NCBI RefSeq assembly: GCF_001280125.1
Contig: NZ_LGEG01000002.1
Coordinates: 115,901 to 179,900, forward strand
Length of the DNA stretch: 64,000 nucleotides
Origin: Streptomyces sp. NRRL F-6492
GTDB lineage: Bacteria > Actinomycetota > Actinomycetes > Streptomycetales > Streptomycetaceae
Direction: 5' to 3'
The first letter of the stretch is position 1, and each line of letters begins with the position of its first letter. The notes under the pieces were generated by a model. That model saw only the letters and a list, made by a program, of their open reading frames with translations. It was not told the DNA's origin and ran no database searches. The position numbers and the translations under genes were made by a program. Positions 60,978 to 64,000 of the stretch are shown here, piece by piece.

Positions 60978-62483
60978 ATGACCACACATGCCGGTCCGGA
61001 TGCCGGGGCGCGCGACGAGGAACGACCGGCGGAGACGCCGGAAGGGAAGACGGCGGGAGCGGAGACGCAGGGAGATGAGGCTGTACGGGAGTCGGCGGTC
61101 TTCGCGGAAGGACCGCGAGGCGTGCCCCTCCTCGGCAACCTGCCCGCCTTCGGCAAGGACCCCCTCGCCTTCTTCGAACAGCTGCGGGACCGAGGGGACT
61201 TCGTCCGCTGGCGCTTCGGCCGCAGCCGCGCCCTCTTCATCGCCCATCCCGACAACATCGGTGAGCTCCTCACCGAGGTCGAGCGCACCTTCGACCAGCC
61301 AGACCTCGGCATCGCCTTCCGCACCCTCCTCGGCAACGGCGTCGTCGTCGCGAAGGGCGCCGACTGGCGGCGCAAGCGCTCCCTCGTCCAGCCCTCCGTC
61401 CGACCCAAGCAGGTCCGCTCCTACGCGGCGACCATGGCCGAATGCGCCGTCGACCTCGCCGACCGGTGGACCGACGGACAACGGATCGACATCAAGAGGG
61501 AGATGGCCGCCCTCACCCAGCTCATCGCCGTCCGCACCATCTTCGGCGTCGACACGGCCGCCGACGCCGAGTCCATCGGCCGGGCGATGGACATCGCGCA
61601 GAAGGAGATCGGCGCCGAGTTCAGCGGCATCGGAGCCCTGCTGCCCGACTGGGTCCCCACCCCCGGACGCGCCCGCATCAAGCGCGCCACGGCCGTCATC
61701 GACGCCGAGGTCTCCCGGGTCGTCTCCCGCCACCGCGACGGCGACACCGACCGCCCCGACCTGCTCAGCCGGCTCCTCGCCGCCCGGGACGAGACCGGCG
61801 CCCGCCTCTCCGACCGGGAGATACGCGACGAGACGGTCACCCTCTACATCGGGGGCCACGAGACCACCAGCTCCACCCTCGTCTGGGCCTGGCACCTCCT
61901 CTCCCGGAACCCCCGGGTCCGTGACGCGCTCACCGAGGAGCTCGACCGGGTCCTGACCGACCACGAACCGGGCTACGACGACTACGCCTCCCTGCCCTAC
62001 ACCCAGGCCGTCGTGAAGGAGACCCTCCGGCTCTACCCCACCATCTGGCTCATCACCGGCCTCGCGAAGGAGGGCGCCACCATCGGGGGTACCCCCGTCC
62101 CCGTCGGCACCCGTGTCTGGTCCAGCCAGTGGGCCACCCACCGCGACCCCCGCTGGTACGGCGATCCCGAGGCCTTCCGCCCCGAGCGCTGGCTGACCGG
62201 GGACCCCGGGAACGGCAAGGAGGCCGGGGAGGGAATGGGCGGCGGAGAGGGCAAGGGCGGAGCGCCGGTCGAGGAGATACCCGAGTACGCCTGGTTCCCG
62301 TTCGGCGGTGGCCCCCGGGTGTGCCTCGGTACCCGCTTCGCCCTCGTCGAGGCCGTCCTCGTCCTCGCGGTGCTCGCGCGCCGCTTCCACCTGGACGTCA
62401 CCGCCGACGGGATACGCCCGGTCCCCAGCCTCACCCTCCAGCCGGACCGCGACGTCCTCGCGACGGTCCGCGCCCGGGGCTGA
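60978..62483 (+). CDS. Cytochrome P450
   Basis: A 501-aa haem monooxygenase. The I-helix oxygen-activation motif is GGHETTSS, the K-helix ExxR is ETLRLYP, and the haem loop is FGGGPRVCLGTRFA with the cysteine ligand. A Gly/Glu/Lys-rich insertion of about 20 residues sits just before that loop (after RWLTGDP). The N-terminus is soluble and acidic. The ATG follows GGAGGGGAAACGG. An upstream in-frame ATG was rejected. It belongs to no visible biosynthetic cluster. A ferredoxin is encoded at about 41 kb. Confidence 0.92.
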   Translation: MTTHAGPDAGARDEERPAETPEGKTAGAETQGDEAVRESAVFAEGPRGVPLLGNLPAFGKDPLAFFEQLRDRGDFVRWRFGRSRALFIAHPDNIGELLTEVERTFDQPDLGIAFRTLLGNGVVVAKGADWRRKRSLVQPSVRPKQVRSYAATMAECAVDLADRWTDGQRIDIKREMAALTQLIAVRTIFGVDTAADAESIGRAMDIAQKEIGAEFSGIGALLPDWVPTPGRARIKRATAVIDAEVSRVVSRHRDGDTDRPDLLSRLLAARDETGARLSDREIRDETVTLYIGGHETTSSTLVWAWHLLSRNPRVRDALTEELDRVLTDHEPGYDDYASLPYTQAVVKETLRLYPTIWLITGLAKEGATIGGTPVPVGTRVWSSQWATHRDPRWYGDPEAFRPERWLTGDPGNGKEAGEGMGGGEGKGGAPVEEIPEYAWFPFGGGPRVCLGTRFALVEAVLVLAVLARRFHLDVTADGIRPVPSLTLQPDRDVLATVRARG

Positions 62484-62499
62484 GACCGGCCCGGCGTCC

Positions 62500-63429
62500 T
62501 CAGCCGGCCGTGGCCAGGTCCCTTGCCAGGTCCCGCAGGTCGTCGGCGCGCAGGACACGGCCGCCGAAGCCGGGGAGGGGGACGTGGAGGGCGGACAGCC
62601 AGCGGGCGGGGACGCCGGCGGAGCCGTACACCGCGCCCGCGAGCGTGCCGGTCACCGCCGCCACCGTGTCGGTGTCGCCGCCCAGGTCGACCGCCGCGGC
62701 GAGGGCCTCCTCGAAGGAGCGGGTGGTGCGCAGCGCCCATACCGCCGAGCCGAGGCACGGCCAGACGGCGCCGTTGAACTCGGTCGCGTCGTCCGGGTGC
62801 CAGCCGGGGGAGAGCACCGTCGCCCACCGGTCCCGATGCGCGGGGGCCACTTCGGCGAGGGTGACGGGCAGGGCGGTGAGCGGGTCCTCGCCGAGGAGGG
62901 CGACCCGGACGAGCTCGTGGAGGATCGCCGTACCCTCCCAGGCCGCGCCGTCGCCGTGCGTCAGGGCGGCGAGGCGACGGGCGGCGTCCATGGTCGCGGC
63001 CCGTCCCCGTGCCGCGAAGTACACGGCGGAGGTGGCGGCCCGCATCAGCGAACCGTTCCCCGCGGCGTACATGTTGGCCTGGAAATGGAGGGAGGACGCG
63101 AGGTCCCACGGGTCGCCGCCGAGCAGCACCTGCTCGGTCTGGAGGCCGATGTCCTTGGGGTCGGCCGCCGCCCAGCGACGGAAGCGGTCGAAGACGTCCG
63201 GCAGGTCGAGACCGCCCCGTTCGAGGAGGGACTCCCCGAGCAGAACGGCCATCTGCGTGTCGTCCGTGGCCTCGCCCGGGTCCCAGCCGCCGCCCCCGCA
63301 CAGCTCGCCGGCGCCGTCCGGAAAGCGTTCCCGGAAGACGCCGGGGAGGCCGAACTCGAAGGGCGCGCCCAGGGCGTCACCCGCCGCGGAGCCCAGGACG
63401 GCGCCCACGGCACGGTCGGTGTTCGTCAT
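62500..63429 (-). CDS. ADP-ribosylglycohydrolase family protein
   Basis: A 309-aa DraG/ARH-type hydrolase that removes ADP-ribose from proteins or small molecules. The first metal motif GSAAGDALGAPFEF, the acidic TDDTQMAVLL (about residue 55), and DLGGDTDTVAAVTG in the C-terminal third supply the binuclear Mg or Mn site. The all-helical fold is maintained. No ADP-ribosyltransferase gene is adjacent, so the target is unknown. It converges on the P450 gene with only 16 bp between. Confidence 0.9.
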   Translation of the reverse strand: MTNTDRAVGAVLGSAAGDALGAPFEFGLPGVFRERFPDGAGELCGGGGWDPGEATDDTQMAVLLGESLLERGGLDLPDVFDRFRRWAAADPKDIGLQTEQVLLGGDPWDLASSLHFQANMYAAGNGSLMRAATSAVYFAARGRAATMDAARRLAALTHGDGAAWEGTAILHELVRVALLGEDPLTALPVTLAEVAPAHRDRWATVLSPGWHPDDATEFNGAVWPCLGSAVWALRTTRSFEEALAAAVDLGGDTDTVAAVTGTLAGAVYGSAGVPARWLSALHVPLPGFGGRVLRADDLRDLARDLATAG

Positions 63430-63456
63430 CCGGCCACCCTGGAACGGGGGTTGTGG

Positions 63457-63488
63457 CTCCCCGCGCCGTGGTGGCGGGGCGCGGGGAG
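63457..63488 (-). terminator. Hairpin between ABA4-like and ADP-ribosylglycohydrolase genes
   Basis: Perfect 11-bp stem CTCCCCGCGCC/GGCGCGGGGAG, 10-nt loop, no T-run. It could attenuate read-through. Confidence 0.5.
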
Positions 63489-63496
63489 CGGCCGGC

Positions 63497-63955
63497 TCAC
63501 GCCGGGGCGGGGGCCGGGGTGCGTCCCTCGCGCCGTGCGCGTGCGGTCCAGAGGGCGCGGACCACCAGGAAGAGCGGCAGGGCGACGGGGGAGAGGAGGA
63601 TCGTCAGGAGGAGCAGAGGACCCATCAGGAGGGTCGGTACGGAGAGGCGTCGGCCCTCCCGGTACATCCACTGACCGAGCAGCAGGTCCCAGGCGAGGAT
63701 CTGGGCCCAGATCGCGCCGGCGCCGTTCGCGAGCGCGGCGAGGTCCCGGAAGGCGTCGATGTCGGGGCTGCTGACCGCCGTCCAGAACTCGGGCAGGACG
63801 GGGACGGCCAGCACCGCCCAGAGGGCCAGGAGGGGGAGGACGGTCAGCGGCGAGGCCGCGAGACGCTCGGTGAACCGCCACCGGGGCGCGAGGACCATCA
63901 GGAACCAGACGGGAGCCGCGAGGAAGAAGGCGAGCTCGAAGAGGAATCCGGTCAT
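63497..63955 (-). CDS. ABA4-like family membrane protein
   Basis: A 152-aa integral membrane protein with about four hydrophobic segments. The N-terminal pattern FELAFFLAAPVWFLMVLAPRWRFTERLAAS and the mid-region ALANGAGAIWAQILAWDLLLGQWMYRE match the ABA4-like (DUF4281) family, whose plant member takes part in neoxanthin synthesis. Bacterial members are of unknown function. The ATG is preceded by GAGGAGAT. It may be in one operon with the glycohydrolase and the gene beyond the window. Confidence 0.7.
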   Translation of the reverse strand: MTGFLFELAFFLAAPVWFLMVLAPRWRFTERLAASPLTVLPLLALWAVLAVPVLPEFWTAVSSPDIDAFRDLAALANGAGAIWAQILAWDLLLGQWMYREGRRLSVPTLLMGPLLLLTILLSPVALPLFLVVRALWTARARREGRTPAPAPA

Positions 63956-64000
63956 GCCGGGATCTCCTCGGTGGGGGAGGTGGGAGGGGCGGGGGAGGTG
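63952..64000 (-). CDS. Possible 3' end of an upstream gene
   Basis: An open frame on the minus strand ends in TGA overlapping the ATG of the ABA4-like gene (ATGA). Its visible end reads PTSPTEEIPA after a Pro/Ser-rich stretch, which would suit a disordered C-terminus. Too short to identify. Confidence 0.3.
   Translation of the reverse strand, partial: TSPAPPTSPTEEIPA

Noticed and set aside
60978..62483. P450 as part of a secondary-metabolite gene cluster
   Set aside because: Neighbours are helY, an ADP-ribosylglycohydrolase and an ABA4-like protein. There is no synthase, tailoring or resistance gene.
1..64000. Insertion sequences, phage genes, integrases, att sites or a replication origin
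   Set aside because: No transposase, integrase or phage-like gene is present. One tRNA-Leu is intact with its normal flank and no repeat of its 3' end. The DnaA boxes are too few for an origin.

Overview
The window is high-GC, gene-dense DNA from a Streptomyces-type actinobacterium. The support is a complete Pup-proteasome locus (arc, dop, pup, prcB, prcA, pafA, pafB, pafC), two chaplins, two mycothiol genes (mshC and an mscR-like dehydrogenase), a gylR-glpFKD glycerol locus, many GTG starts and several genes that look leaderless. Nothing mobile is visible: no insertion sequence, integrase, phage gene or CRISPR array. From memory, the gene order matches the conserved actinobacterial core (S. 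coelicolor about SCO1680 down to SCO1625; M. tuberculosis about Rv2141c to Rv2092c). I could not run a search to confirm this.

Layout. 1-1.6 kb: gluconate permease (partial) and gluconokinase, divergent from a GntR/FCD regulator, with a candidate operator between them. 1.7-6.1 kb: amino-acid permease, mycothiol-dependent formaldehyde dehydrogenase with a metallo-beta-lactamase partner, an RluA-type pseudouridine synthase and tRNA-Leu(GAG). 6.3-9.2 kb: M20 peptidase, short chaplin ChpH, long sortase-anchored chaplin ChpC and a DUF5703 protein. 9.2-20.2 kb: a RecD-like protein without a Walker A motif, aldo/keto reductase, F420-type oxidoreductase, ferritin-like protein, CorA transporter, histidine phosphatase, DUF3090 and SCO1664-family proteins, and mshC. 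20.2-27.7 kb, all on the minus strand: PAC2 protein, luciferase-like monooxygenase, glpD, glpK, glpF and gylR. 27.9-37.8 kb: metH, a HAD hydrolase, two tandem orphan ABC solute-binding lipoproteins, an orphan response regulator and a RecB-family nuclease. 37.9-54.7 kb: M50 protease, TrmI, a secreted protein, ferredoxin, then arc, dop, pup, prcB and prcA, a LacI regulator/MFS pair, pafA, two FKBP isomerases, pafB and pafC. 54.7-60.7 kb: two small proteins, tatA, tatC, a diacylglycerol-kinase-family gene and a HelY-type helicase. 60.8-64 kb: cytochrome P450, ADP-ribosylglycohydrolase, ABA4-like membrane protein and the probable end of one further gene.

How the genes work together. Pup is ligated to substrate lysines by PafA and removed by Dop. 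ARC unfolds pupylated proteins into the PrcAB core. PafBC is a WYL-domain transcriptional regulator of the DNA-damage response. MshC makes mycothiol, which the MscR-like enzyme uses in formaldehyde detoxification. GylR represses glycerol uptake and catabolism (GlpF, GlpK, GlpD). The chaplins coat aerial hyphae and spores.

The most informative non-coding signals are a sigma-BldN-like promoter before chpH, palindromic operators for the GntR, GylR and LacI regulators, a separate terminator for gylR, a doublet of perfect DnaA boxes near the P450 gene, a 14/28-bp tandem repeat between the lipid kinase and helY, and at least eight -10-like hexamers only 6-7 nt before start codons. I found no convincing undescribed multi-gene system. 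The best candidates for new biology are the degenerate RecD-like protein, the orphan solute-binding pair and the DUF3090/SCO1664 module.
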